Assembly (NCBI GenBank): GCA_036495195.1
Contig: DASXNH010000201.1
Location: 6,579-70,578, forward strand
DNA from: Palsa-872 sp036495195
GTDB taxonomy: Bacteria > Chloroflexota > Dormibacteria > Dormibacterales > Dormibacteraceae
Length of the DNA stretch: 64,000 nt
Direction of reading: 5' to 3'
The notes beneath the pieces were generated by a model, which was not told where the DNA came from, did not search any database, and worked only from the letters and a program-made list of their open reading frames with translations. Positions 24,580 to 33,095 of the stretch are shown piece by piece; position 1 is the stretch's first letter; every line of letters starts with the position of its first letter. The translations under genes and the position numbers were made by a program.

Positions 24580-25092
24580 GTGACGAAGAGCGAAGCGCTT
24601 GCCGACTTCGAAGCGGCGCGCAAGGAATGGGACGCAGCGTTCGCCCAGGTACCAGACGGGGCCCTTGCTTATCTGAAGCCTGGCGACGACTACGCCATCG
24701 GCGGTTTGCAGGTCCACGTCAATTGGGTCCTCGTCCATTACCGCAGAGTCCTCGACGGCCTGGTCGATGGTGAATTTGCGCCTCTGCCTCCGCTCGATCC
24801 ACCGGGGGAGAACGATAAGTTCAATCGGCGGGCCAAAGCCGGTCTGACGCCCGAAAGCCGGCGCCAGGCACTGGCTGACGCGGCCTCGGTGCACCGGGCG
24901 GTGCTCGAGACGGCGAACGGGCTCCCGGAGGAGAGCTGGTCCCGCAAAGCACCCGTCGTCTACGGCGCGGGCCAGGACCCGTACCCAACCAGCCCAGAGG
25001 AAGTGATCGGCTGGCTGGCCGATCACTATCGCGAGCACGTGCAGCAGTGCCCCGAGCTGGTGGCCGAATGGCGGGCGGCGCTCCTGAGCTAA
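24580..25092 (+). CDS. DinB-like four-helix protein
   Basis: A 170-aa cytosolic protein of the DinB/YfiT superfamily. The putative metal-binding histidines sit in QVHVNWVLVHYRRVLDGL (about 42-60) and WLADHYREHVQQ near the C-terminus. Such proteins are often thiol-dependent S-transferases (mycothiol or bacillithiol) or of unknown function. Start GTG 24580 is chosen; ATG 24565 is possible. It diverges from the MFS gene, with 19 bp between the starts. It overlaps the convergent lipoate-ligase gene by 4 bp. Confidence 0.78.
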   Translation: MTKSEALADFEAARKEWDAAFAQVPDGALAYLKPGDDYAIGGLQVHVNWVLVHYRRVLDGLVDGEFAPLPPLDPPGENDKFNRRAKAGLTPESRRQALADAASVHRAVLETANGLPEESWSRKAPVVYGAGQDPYPTSPEEVIGWLADHYREHVQQCPELVAEWRAALLS

Positions 25093-25952
25093 GGCAGGCG
25101 GCTCACCCAGGCCGGCGTCCCATACTTCTCCGTCACCAGGGCCTGCGCTGCCTGCACCTCACCGGCCGTCAGGGCGCTCGCGTGCACGCTGAATTCCTGG
25201 GCGAAGAAGCGCTCCAGGTGACGCATGGACTCCTGGCAGCTAAGTGATGTGAACCACGAAAGGGGCGATACGGGTTTTTCAGCGCTGCGCACGCCGCGCT
25301 CCGACACCCGGTCGCGGCCGATTCGGATCAGACGTGGCAGCAGCTCGACGTCCATCGAGTGGGCGATCGTCGTGTGATGAAGGACAAACCCTCGGCGCCG
25401 GGCCTGTGCAGCCCCAGCGATCTTTCCCCGCGGCGAGATGATGTCATTGATCTCCCGATAGCTGGCAGGCACGCCCAGCGCGTTGAACGCACGGACGGCC
25501 CACGCGTCGAGTGCAGCGTAGGACTGGCGAAAGCTCAAGCCTTCGACCGCGGCTCCCGGCAGATACATCGAATAGGTGATGGTTCGTCCGGGCTCGCAGA
25601 GCATCGTGCCGCCGCCGCTCATGCGCCTGGTCACGGAGAAGCCCAACCGCCGAGCGGCGGGTAAATCCACCTCGTTCGACACGGATTGATGCGACCCGAT
25701 CACGAGCGCAGCCTCGGTCCACTCCCAAAAGCGGATCGCCGGGGGTCGCGCTCCCTCAATCACGCGTCCGAGTAACACCTCATCCAAAGCCATGTGCATG
25801 TGCGCTGTTTGCGCCGCGGCCGGGATCAGGTCCCAGTCCAGATTCGTCAGATGGTCATGCGGCACTGCCTGCCAGTATTCCGGATGCTCGGGATTGCAAG
25901 CGCCTGCTGCCGGAGCGGCTGAAGGGCTTACGGGCTCAGTAGCGCACGTCAT
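25089..25952 (-). CDS. Lipoate-protein ligase A family protein
   Basis: A member of the LplA/LipB/BirA fold family, 287 aa from ATG 25952 (ATG 25970 is also possible). The region RRMSGGGTMLCEPGRTITYSMYLP matches the R-R-x-S-G-G-G lipoyl-AMP-binding motif, and GKIAGAAQARRRGFVLHHTTIAHSMD carries the conserved Lys of the K-(I/V)-x-G-x-A-Q motif. The N-terminus has about 30 extra residues with a HPEYW motif. It could be a lipoate ligase or an octanoyltransferase of the LipM type. It overlaps the upstream acetyltransferase gene by 17 bp on the same strand. Confidence 0.82.
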   Translation of the reverse strand: MTCATEPVSPSAAPAAGACNPEHPEYWQAVPHDHLTNLDWDLIPAAAQTAHMHMALDEVLLGRVIEGARPPAIRFWEWTEAALVIGSHQSVSNEVDLPAARRLGFSVTRRMSGGGTMLCEPGRTITYSMYLPGAAVEGLSFRQSYAALDAWAVRAFNALGVPASYREINDIISPRGKIAGAAQARRRGFVLHHTTIAHSMDVELLPRLIRIGRDRVSERGVRSAEKPVSPLSWFTSLSCQESMRHLERFFAQEFSVHASALTAGEVQAAQALVTEKYGTPAWVSRLP

Positions 25953-26460
25953 CGAGGCGTCGCCAGCCATACGACACCTCCTCCAGGGTCGCCGAACCGA
26001 TTGTGATCGGCTGGGTTCGGACATAGATACCACCGAGGTGTTCGTAGAAATCACGTGCGGGGCGGTTGTCCCGCAGCACCCAGATGATCATGTCCTCGAG
26101 CCCCATCTCTCGTAAGCCGCCAACCACCGCTCTCACCAGCTGGCGGCCGAGACCGCGCCGCTGCGATGACTCAAAAAGATAGATGGCGTAAAGCTCCCCT
26201 GCGTAGCCGGTCTCGCCTGCGCGCTCGCGACCTCCAGATGCGAAACCGACCACTTCGTTCGAGCGGTCTTGAGCGACATAGATCCGGCTCGATCTGTCGG
26301 AAATGAAGCGTCGCCATCGATCCTCGTAGCCAGACTCCGTCAGTGATGCCAGGAAATCAGCAGGCAGAAGGTCGTGATACGTCGCCCTCCAGCTTGCGAC
26401 GTGAACCCGTGCGATGGCGCGGGCATCGGCGACATCAGCCTCTCGGATCATCTGCCGCAC
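25936..26460 (-). CDS. GNAT-family N-acetyltransferase
   Basis: A 174-aa acetyltransferase. GNAT motifs are the N-terminal IREADVADARAIARVHVASWRATY, the acetyl-CoA-binding strand/loop ELYAIYLFESSQRRGLGRQLVRA (a Q/R-x-x-G-x-G/A variant, QRRGLG) and WVLRDNRPARDFYEHLGGIY near the end. ATG at 26460 or the internal ATG at 26451 are both plausible. It reads into the LplA-like gene. The substrate cannot be inferred. Confidence 0.88.
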   Translation of the reverse strand: MRQMIREADVADARAIARVHVASWRATYHDLLPADFLASLTESGYEDRWRRFISDRSSRIYVAQDRSNEVVGFASGGRERAGETGYAGELYAIYLFESSQRRGLGRQLVRAVVGGLREMGLEDMIIWVLRDNRPARDFYEHLGGIYVRTQPITIGSATLEEVSYGWRRLDDVRY

Positions 26461-26502
26461 AATCTATCGCCGAGCGTCGCTTAAGCTGCAGGTTGGGCGG
26501 CA

Positions 26503-27702
26503 ATGGAATCTGACGACGATCCACGGTCTCGATCGAGCACCTCGCGCATTCGGCGCACCCTGAGTCTTGGCGCGGTGTCACTTGTCACCCTGGCCACCGC
26601 GGGCATGATGTACCTGTACCCGAGCTGGGACTTCGGCACGGCCGCCGTGCATGTGACGACCCCGACCCTTGCTGCGTCCCGCCACCTGGCTGCTGTGGAC
26701 TTCGTGACGCCGGCGACGGGCTGGGTGGTCGTGGAGAATCAACCGCACGATTTCCTCGTGCTCCGCACCTCGGACGCAGGCGTGACGTGGACACGCCAGC
26801 TTGCCGGGCCGGACCAAGCGGTCGGCGAATACCTGCGCTTCTTCGACGCCTCCAGAGGTGCGGTCGTCGTGCTTGGACACCACGCGTCCATTTACCGAAC
26901 GGGCGATGGAGGCAACACGTGGGACCGGCAATCCTTGACGCATGCCGGCGGGGAGGTGCTGTCCGCGGATTTTGTCGATGCCGATCACGGCTGGCTGCTC
27001 GCCGAGGCATCGACCGAAGGCCAGGCGTTGCTGCGAACCGATGACGGAGGCAGAACGTGGTTGGGCCTGGGCAACCCTGTGGCCTATTCAGATTGGGCCT
27101 ACCGCGTCGTCTTCTCCGATGCGCGCAATGGCTGGCTGTACAGCCAGTCGGCCGGACCTTATGCATACCGAAGCCACGACGGAGGTTCCAGCTGGCAGCG
27201 CGTCGTCTTGCCAGGGCCGGCCGGCGGCTGGCCGAAGGCGGATGGCGGACCGATATCGGTGGAGGCGCACCCAACCGAAGGCGCCGGGGTGAGGGTCACC
27301 GTCGTAATCGGGCCACCTGTTGCCGTGCCGTCGCCGGGAAGCCCGGTCTCACGTTCGGACCGCGCGCCCGCCAATCAGTTTCACCTGAGCTCGGTGGACG
27401 GCGGCCGGTCATGGAAGGCGTTCTCGATGCCGGCCAGTCAGGGCGCCATCGCTTACGTCGACGCGCTCAACTGGTGGTGGATCGGTTCGGGTGTGCAGGC
27501 GAAAACCACCGATGCCGGCGGCACCTGGTCCCCAATCCGGACGCTACTGATACCGGCCCCGTTGCCGGAGTCGGTTCAGATCATCGACGCCACGCACACC
27601 TGGTTTGGGGCGATGGCGGGGGAGCGGCCGTTGGTGGAGGGCACCGATGACGGCGGAGTCAGTTGGACGATGTTCTTGCTCCCAGGTGACGGCGCGTATT
27701 AG
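26503..27702 (+). CDS. Membrane-anchored YCF48-like beta-propeller with Asp-box repeats
   Basis: A 399-aa protein. After a cytosolic Arg/Ser-rich tail, a single membrane segment lies at about 20-38, and the rest is predicted extracytoplasmic. Seven Asp-box-like repeats of the S/T-x-D-x-G-x-T/S-W type are visible (SDAGVTW, GDGGNTW, DDGGRTW, HDGGSSW, VDGGRSW, TDAGGTW, DDGGVSW), spaced as in the BNR/YCF48 propeller family. In cyanobacteria YCF48 assists photosystem II; heterotroph members have undefined roles. No catalytic sialidase residues are evident. It is convergent with the thioesterase, with no gap. Confidence 0.8.
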   Translation: MESDDDPRSRSSTSRIRRTLSLGAVSLVTLATAGMMYLYPSWDFGTAAVHVTTPTLAASRHLAAVDFVTPATGWVVVENQPHDFLVLRTSDAGVTWTRQLAGPDQAVGEYLRFFDASRGAVVVLGHHASIYRTGDGGNTWDRQSLTHAGGEVLSADFVDADHGWLLAEASTEGQALLRTDDGGRTWLGLGNPVAYSDWAYRVVFSDARNGWLYSQSAGPYAYRSHDGGSSWQRVVLPGPAGGWPKADGGPISVEAHPTEGAGVRVTVVIGPPVAVPSPGSPVSRSDRAPANQFHLSSVDGGRSWKAFSMPASQGAIAYVDALNWWWIGSGVQAKTTDAGGTWSPIRTLLIPAPLPESVQIIDATHTWFGAMAGERPLVEGTDDGGVSWTMFLLPGDGAY

Positions 27703-28143
27703 CTAGGCCTTGACGTACGCGATCAGGGCACGAGCCTCGGCGACGACCTTGCCATCGTCCTGTTCCACGCTCGCATCGCAGAACGCGAACCGCCGGGTGC
27801 GGTGGCGGACGGTTGCGCGCGCGAGCAGGCGTCCCGGTTTGCACGGCCGGTAGTAGTCGACTTTGAGGTCGGCGGTCGTGGTCGTCTCGCCATCTTCGGC
27901 AAGCGTGAAAGCGACTGACGCGAGCGCCTCGTCAGCGAGCGTCGCGATCGCGCCACCGTGCACGATCAAAGCACGGCCGGTCGGAAAGCCGTGGGCGTGC
28001 TCGGTCATGTTGCCTTCGAGGACGAGACTGCCCGCCTTGACCTCGACCAGCTTGGTGCCGATATTCGCCAACATGCCGGTTGCGGCCCATTCCTTGTAGA
28101 GCGCGGGGAGCGCCTTGGTGCCATACGGTTCGGGTTCGGGCAT
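27703..28143 (-). CDS. PaaI-type hotdog thioesterase
   Basis: A 146-aa hotdog-fold acyl-CoA thioesterase. The central helix sequence HGGAIATLADEALASVAF (about 62-79) carries the HGG and the acidic residues of the PaaI active site. Strands such as TTADLKVDYYRPCKPG and the C-terminal VVAEARALIAYV match the fold. It would hydrolyse acyl-CoA esters in the cytosol. The divergent neighbour at 28215 is unrelated. Confidence 0.87.
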   Translation of the reverse strand: MPEPEPYGTKALPALYKEWAATGMLANIGTKLVEVKAGSLVLEGNMTEHAHGFPTGRALIVHGGAIATLADEALASVAFTLAEDGETTTTADLKVDYYRPCKPGRLLARATVRHRTRRFAFCDASVEQDDGKVVAEARALIAYVKA

Positions 28144-28201
28144 GAGCGGACTCGAACCGTATCACTCGATCGTCCGAGCAGCAGAGGATACATAGGCGGG
28201 G

Positions 28202-28207
28202 TAATCT
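28202..28207 (+). promoter_or_regulatory. -10 element TAATCT, leaderless-type start
   Basis: TAATCT ends 7 bases before the GTG at 28215, where transcription would be expected to begin. No Shine-Dalgarno intervenes. Confidence 0.42.
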
Positions 28208-28214
28208 CTGCGCC

Positions 28215-29138
28215 GTGATCGCCCATACGCTCCCGCGGCTGTCGCGCAAGCCGCAAGGGCCGCGGATCGCCATGTCGCCCATCTCCTGGGGCATCAGCGA
28301 TGCTCCTGGCTGGGGCCATCAGCTCGACGCCGAGCGTGTGCTGTCTGAAGCCGCTGCCGTTGGCGAAGGAGCAATCGAAGCCGGCCCGCCCGGATTTCTT
28401 CCTGACCGCAGCGACCTTGCCAAGCCGATCCTCAAGCGCCACCACCTTCGAGTGGTTGCCGGTCCGGCGCAAGCGATCCTGCATCACCAGGACATCGGAG
28501 GTCCCGAGCTTGCGTTTCTTGACGGCCAAGCGAGCTGGCTCGCGGCCCTGGGAGCGGAAACATTGGTGCTGTCCGCAGTCCCTCCAAGAGAGGCCGGCCA
28601 CAAGCACGGCATCGTTTTGTCCAGCACGGGCTGGGCCCATCTGCTGCACCTGATCGGGTCGGTCCAGCATGTCTGCTCGAGGCATAAGCTGCGTTTGGCG
28701 GTGCAGCCGCGCTATGGCAGCATGATCCAGGGTCCTGCTGACATCGAGAGGTTGCTGGTGGGAACCGAGGCCGCCCTTTGCGTCGACGTCGGACAGCTCG
28801 TTCTCGTCGGAGCCGACCCGGTGGAGGTCCTCGAGCTGGCCGCGGGCCGCATCCAGCACGTGCACCTGAACGATATCGACGAAAAGGCCGCAGAGCAGGT
28901 ACGCGAGTTCGGGCTCGACTATGGGGAGGCGGTGTCGAAGGGCCTTTTCAAGCCCCTGGGAACGGGAGACGCCAGGGTGGATCGTGTGGTCGAGACACTG
29001 CGCAAGACCGGCTACCGAGGGTGGTATGCGCTCGAGCAGGACACCAGGCTGCCGTCAGCCGACGACCGGCCGCTGGGCATGATCAGCCGCTCTCTTCAGC
29101 ACCTGCGGGAGCTGCTGGGCGCGCCCGTCACCGCCTAG
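28215..29138 (+). CDS. Xylose-isomerase-like TIM-barrel protein (IolE-like)
   Basis: A 307-aa TIM-barrel protein of the AP-endonuclease-2/xylose-isomerase superfamily, closest by eye to inosose dehydratase IolE. The N-terminus RIAMSPISWGISDAPGWG is the IolE signature. Metal-binding acidic and His residues appear in LCVDVGQLVLVGADP, IQHVHLNDIDEKAAE and WYALEQDTRLPS. Whether it acts on inosose, another keto-inositol or a sugar acid is unknown, as no other inositol gene is present. It is convergent with the acyl-CoA ligase by a 4-bp overlap. Confidence 0.8.
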   Translation: MIAHTLPRLSRKPQGPRIAMSPISWGISDAPGWGHQLDAERVLSEAAAVGEGAIEAGPPGFLPDRSDLAKPILKRHHLRVVAGPAQAILHHQDIGGPELAFLDGQASWLAALGAETLVLSAVPPREAGHKHGIVLSSTGWAHLLHLIGSVQHVCSRHKLRLAVQPRYGSMIQGPADIERLLVGTEAALCVDVGQLVLVGADPVEVLELAAGRIQHVHLNDIDEKAAEQVREFGLDYGEAVSKGLFKPLGTGDARVDRVVETLRKTGYRGWYALEQDTRLPSADDRPLGMISRSLQHLRELLGAPVTA

Positions 29139-30670
29139 ATCTTCCGGCCGCTGGCTGCCCAGTAAGGTTCTCGGAGGCTTCGCTTCAACAGCTTGCCCGC
29201 GGCGTCCCGCGGCATGTTTTCGACGAAATCGATGGACCTGGGCTTCTTGTAACCAGCGATCCGAGCCGAGGCGAACGCGATGAGCTCGTCGGCGCTGGCC
29301 TGTGCTCCCGGTCGCAGCTGTATAACTGCTTTCACCGACTCGCCCCATTGAGCGTCCGGCACTCCGATCACCGCGACATCCATGACCGCCGGATGCGCAT
29401 GAAGAGCCGCCTCAACCTCGGCGGGATAGATGTTCACGCCTCCCGAGATGACCATATCGACCTGACGATCGCAGATGAAGTAGTAACCATCAGCATCGCG
29501 ATAGGCGATGTCGCCGACCGAGAAGAACCCCTCGCGCAGGCTTTTGCCGGTGGCGTCGGGCTGCCTGTAATACTCCGCCAGCCACGAGTTCCTGACCAGG
29601 AGCTCACCGGGCTCGCCGTCGGCCACATCGGCGCCGTCGGGCGCGACGAGACGGATCTCCTGGCCTGGCACGACCGTGCCGCAGGATCCGGGCTTGCGTA
29701 GCTGATCCTCAGGTCGCAGCACAGTGTTGATCCCGGTCTCCGTGGCGCCATAGAATTCCCACAGCACCTGGCCAAATGCAGCCTCCGCTCTCTCCTTCAA
29801 TGCGTGCGGGCAGGGTGCGGCCCCGAGCAGCAGCGCCCTCAGAGAGGAGACATCGCGCGGCCTTCGACTCTGTGCGTCCACGAGCCTCTGCAGCAGTGTC
29901 GGAGCCATGAAGCTCGTGGTCACTCGATGCTGCGCGATCAGATCGAGCGCATCGTCCGCATCGAACTTGGGCTGCACCACCACCGTCGCACCGAGCAGCT
30001 GGTGCAGCGCAGTGAAAAGCGACACCGCGCTGTGGTAGCCCGGGCCGCACATCAGGTGGATGTCCGAGTCGCTCAGCTCGAAGATTGAAATGACCTGGAG
30101 GATGTTTTCGACGTTGACGCCATTCGGACGCCACGCCCCCTTCGGATGCCCGGTCGTGCCGGAGGTGTAGATCATCGAGGCGCCAAGAGCTCCGACCTCC
30201 GACTCGCTTGGCAGTTGGTCTGACGCGCCAGCCATCAGCTGTTCGTATGCAAGCCAACCCGCCGGCGTGTGCCCGCTCAAACCGATGAAGCGTCGATCCC
30301 CCGCAAGCTCCCTTCGCGCTGCGTCAACAGCGTCGACGTGCTCGCGACCGCCGACCACGACGCCTGCGCCCGAGTCGTTGATGACGTACGCGATCTCGGA
30401 GCCTCGCAATCGATAGTTGACCGGCACGCCGACAAGACCAACCTTGCGAAGCCCGTTCGAGATCTCGAATCCCTCGACCGAGTTGAATGACATCACGGCG
30501 ACCCTGTCCTGTGCCGCGCAGCCGAGGGCGCGGAAGACGTTCGCAGCCTGGTTGGCGCGGCGGTTGAGCGTGCCGAAATCGATACTTCTGTCGCCCGATA
30601 TCAACGCCACGCGTCTCGGGCTGGCAACGGCGTGACGAGCGAGATAATCGATATCGGCCATCGCATCCAT
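29135..30670 (-). CDS. Acyl-CoA synthetase / AMP-dependent ligase
   Basis: An ANL-superfamily adenylating enzyme, 511 aa from ATG 30670 (the frame runs to 30739). Motifs are the phosphate loop MIYTSGTTGHPKGA, the core FYGATETG, DIAYRDADGYYFICDRQVDMVISGGVNIYPAEVE (hinge and A8 region) and the terminal catalytic Lys in GYKKPRSIDFVENMPRDAAGKLLKR (A10). Activates a carboxylate to its CoA thioester. The chain length is not deducible. The gene stands alone. Confidence 0.9.
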   Translation of the reverse strand: MDAMADIDYLARHAVASPRRVALISGDRSIDFGTLNRRANQAANVFRALGCAAQDRVAVMSFNSVEGFEISNGLRKVGLVGVPVNYRLRGSEIAYVINDSGAGVVVGGREHVDAVDAARRELAGDRRFIGLSGHTPAGWLAYEQLMAGASDQLPSESEVGALGASMIYTSGTTGHPKGAWRPNGVNVENILQVISIFELSDSDIHLMCGPGYHSAVSLFTALHQLLGATVVVQPKFDADDALDLIAQHRVTTSFMAPTLLQRLVDAQSRRPRDVSSLRALLLGAAPCPHALKERAEAAFGQVLWEFYGATETGINTVLRPEDQLRKPGSCGTVVPGQEIRLVAPDGADVADGEPGELLVRNSWLAEYYRQPDATGKSLREGFFSVGDIAYRDADGYYFICDRQVDMVISGGVNIYPAEVEAALHAHPAVMDVAVIGVPDAQWGESVKAVIQLRPGAQASADELIAFASARIAGYKKPRSIDFVENMPRDAAGKLLKRSLREPYWAASGRKI

Positions 30671-30762
30671 CGTAGGTCCAGGCCAGGGGCGCCGGGATCT
30701 GGCTGCGCAGGCGCGTCGCCTCCAGGGTGCCGCCCTCAAATGGTCGGCCTGCCGGCTTGGTA

Positions 30763-32169
30763 TCAGCCGCTACACAGCGTGTTTGAACCGAGACCGAACG
30801 TCGAGGCTGTCGCCGGGACGCTGCCCTTGATTACCACGCGATAGCGGCGGCATCCTCCCAGCAGCGCCCATGACGGCGACGGGGCCCAGTGATGAAACAC
30901 AACCGTAGCTGCGATTGGCGGGTATTGCGCCAGGACACCCGGCGTCGCGTCGGTGATGGACGAGATCGGTGAAGGCTTGGTCGAGTCGAACTCCCAAAGG
31001 TAGATCTTGGTCAGGTAGCGGCCGGCGGCGCTGTCGGCAGCCGAGGGGAGCTTCGTCGCCTTGAGAATCCCATCCACCGCGGCCTGAGGCCCAGGCGCCG
31101 CCTTCACCGAGGCAAAGGTCTGGCCGGGGATCGGGCCGGACCAGTCGATCCCGGACACTCCACGCTTGCCGAGAAAAGCCTTTACGGGCGGGGTTCCGTC
31201 CTTCCCCGACGCTCGGTAGATCTGGATGCCTCCGCTCACCGCCATCGCAAGCAAGCTCGCGTCAGGACTCCAGGCCAGGGCATCAGCGTGAGGCAGCTTG
31301 GAGTTGACCGCCCGAGGTCCGGTCACAGGCGACGGCTTTACGGTCGAAGGCGTTGTCGCAGGGGAGCTGGTCTCGCCGGCGATGGGGACATTCACGTTGA
31401 TCGGCTGGATCACGGGTCCGTGGTCAGGCCTGGAAACGGCGACGGTCATGCCGTCAGGACTGATTGCGATGGGGCCGTCGTCCGGGCCAAGCTTGAGCGG
31501 AAATGCGTGGAGCACGTTGGCGTCGAGGTTCAGCCAGTACCAGAGGCCGGTCGCGAAGGCGCGCACCGCGACCAATCCGCTGGCTCCCGGCGCTGCGCCC
31601 TGGGTGAACAGCGCGGCCTGGGTTGGCGGCTTCGTCATCACCTTGATCCCAGCCGAGGCCTTGGTCAGGTCGAGGGCGTCGACCTCGTAGCTCGTACAGC
31701 ACCCCACTGTCAGCGCCAGGTAGTGGTCGCTGGCGACGATGCCGAAAGGGCCCTCGCTCTGGAAGTCGTACGACGCTGCGAGCGGGGCGATCGTCCCGGC
31801 GAAAGGGTCGAGGCGGAAAAGCCAGTCATATGGGACAACGCCGGCAGTGGTCCGGTGCTCGGCCGGCCGATCGTCGTGGATCGTGAAGTACAGGACGGGG
31901 TATGAAAGCCCTGGCGCCGGAGCCCAAACCGGCCCGGCGATCCTGAACGCGCCCCCTGCCGGCACTGGAGACACCAAAGTGGATTTGCCAGTGGACGGGT
32001 CGAGCACGCCGAGGCCGTTGCCGGCCGCGTAGGCGATCAGACCCTGGCCCAGGCCTCCTTCAACTGGGGACGGCGTGACTTCCGCCACCGGCGAGCCGCC
32101 GCTCGAGCAGGAGGCGGCAAGCAAGGCGAATACGGCCGCCAGGCCCAGTCTCTTGATCGCCACTGTCAT
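30763..32169 (-). CDS. Lipoprotein with TolB-like propeller repeats
   Basis: A 468-aa lipoprotein from ATG 32169, with signal MTVAIKRLGLAAVFALLAASC (lipobox LAAS-C). The mature part resembles a beta-propeller with TolB/WD-type elements (ALAWSPDASLLAMAVSGGIQIY, AISPDGMTVAVSRPD). It also contains a Thr/Ser/Pro-rich insert at about 265-290. I do not recognise a specific family. It is predicted to be surface-anchored. It diverges from another small lipoprotein gene at 32217. Confidence 0.7.
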   Translation of the reverse strand: MTVAIKRLGLAAVFALLAASCSSGGSPVAEVTPSPVEGGLGQGLIAYAAGNGLGVLDPSTGKSTLVSPVPAGGAFRIAGPVWAPAPGLSYPVLYFTIHDDRPAEHRTTAGVVPYDWLFRLDPFAGTIAPLAASYDFQSEGPFGIVASDHYLALTVGCCTSYEVDALDLTKASAGIKVMTKPPTQAALFTQGAAPGASGLVAVRAFATGLWYWLNLDANVLHAFPLKLGPDDGPIAISPDGMTVAVSRPDHGPVIQPINVNVPIAGETSSPATTPSTVKPSPVTGPRAVNSKLPHADALAWSPDASLLAMAVSGGIQIYRASGKDGTPPVKAFLGKRGVSGIDWSGPIPGQTFASVKAAPGPQAAVDGILKATKLPSAADSAAGRYLTKIYLWEFDSTKPSPISSITDATPGVLAQYPPIAATVVFHHWAPSPSWALLGGCRRYRVVIKGSVPATASTFGLGSNTLCSG

Positions 32170-32216
32170 CGCCACTGGTGTGTTACGCGAAATCCCCACA
32201 GAGCGTTACGTTTGAG

Positions 32217-32642
32217 ATGAGATCCGTATTCGTTTTGATGCTGGCGGCGCTGTGCCTCATAGGCTGCGGCGCGGTGTCCGGCGGAGCCGCCCAGCCCTCC
32301 AGCAGCCCACCGGCCGGCCCAGGCGCCGGCTTCGACGTCACCGCCACGGAGAACACCCAGGCGGTCGCACTCCACGTCGGCCAGACGCTGGCGGTCGTGC
32401 TTCACGCGAGGCCTGGGATGGCCAACTGGAACAGGGTGCAATCGAGCGATCAGTCAGTGCTCCTACCGATCGTCAACCCGGCCGCGTCAGCGGCTCGCGG
32501 CGTGACCCTCGCGGCGTTCAAGGCCATCGCTCCGGGCAAGGCGCGGATCGACGCGATGGCGGCGCCCGACTGCTCGCCTGGCCTGGCCTGTCCCGCATAC
32601 CTGATGGTGCTCACCATCGACGTGACGGTGACCCTCGGGTAA
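32217..32642 (+). CDS. Small lipoprotein, possibly chagasin/I42-like fold
   Basis: A 141-aa exported lipoprotein with signal MRSVFVLMLAALCLIGC (Cys17). The mature part has a beta-rich sequence, VALHVGQTLAVVLHARPGMANWNRVQSSDQSVL, followed by VTLAAFKAIAPGKARIDAMAAPDC. This recalls the chagasin (protease-inhibitor I42) pattern of V-x-x-G-x-x-(L/V)...SSD-x-S-V...F-x-A-x-x-P-G, but the key inhibitor loops are not clearly conserved. Two Cys near the C-terminus may pair. The fold assignment is tentative. Confidence 0.6.
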   Translation: MRSVFVLMLAALCLIGCGAVSGGAAQPSSSPPAGPGAGFDVTATENTQAVALHVGQTLAVVLHARPGMANWNRVQSSDQSVLLPIVNPAASAARGVTLAAFKAIAPGKARIDAMAAPDCSPGLACPAYLMVLTIDVTVTLG

Positions 32643-32651
32643 GAGAGGTCT

Positions 32652-33080
32652 CTACTGGCCCGACGCGTTGCGGATGGCCGAGGCGATGGCCTCCAGCTCC
32701 GCGCGGCTCCTGGTCTCCGTGTAGTCCCTGGGGAACGTGAGGCCGAATCCATCGTTCGGGTATCGCGGGATGACGTGAACGTGGAAATGCGGCACGTCTT
32801 GAAATGCGAGCTCACCATCAGCGACGAACAAGTTGACGCCGCCGGCGCCAAGTGAATCGCGGACGGTCTGGGCCATGTGGCGAGCGACCCGAAACGTACG
32901 CATCGCCGCCGTCTCGTTCACGTCTGACATCAACACAGCGTGCTCACGCGGGGCCACGATGATGTGCCCGTGAGTGATCGGCTGGATGTCCATGAAGGCG
33001 ACGACGGTGTCGTCCTGGTGGACAAAGGTGGCCGGCGAATCGCCTCGCATGATCTCGCAAAACACGCATTCGTCAGCCAT
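32652..33080 (-). CDS. HIT-family nucleotide-binding hydrolase
   Basis: A 142-aa histidine-triad protein. The triad HFHVHVIPR places His98, His100 and His102, with the last acting as nucleophile. Cys5 and Cys8 (CVFC) form half of a Zn site typical of the HIT/GalT-like branch. It also has the DIQPITHGHIIVAPREHAV segment. It would hydrolyse nucleoside phosphoramidates, ApnA or similar nucleotides. It lies 15 bp downstream of the helicase gene on the same strand. Confidence 0.9.
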   Translation of the reverse strand: MADECVFCEIMRGDSPATFVHQDDTVVAFMDIQPITHGHIIVAPREHAVLMSDVNETAAMRTFRVARHMAQTVRDSLGAGGVNLFVADGELAFQDVPHFHVHVIPRYPNDGFGLTFPRDYTETRSRAELEAIASAIRNASGQ

Positions 33081-33095
33081 GGGGCATGGCGAAGC

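Noticed and set aside
23143..25038. 631-codon open frame on the minus strand across the MFS gene
   Set aside because: It lies out of frame in the coding sequence of the MFS transporter, has an Arg/Pro/His-rich composition and no domain. It is a GC-rich antisense/shifted-frame shadow.
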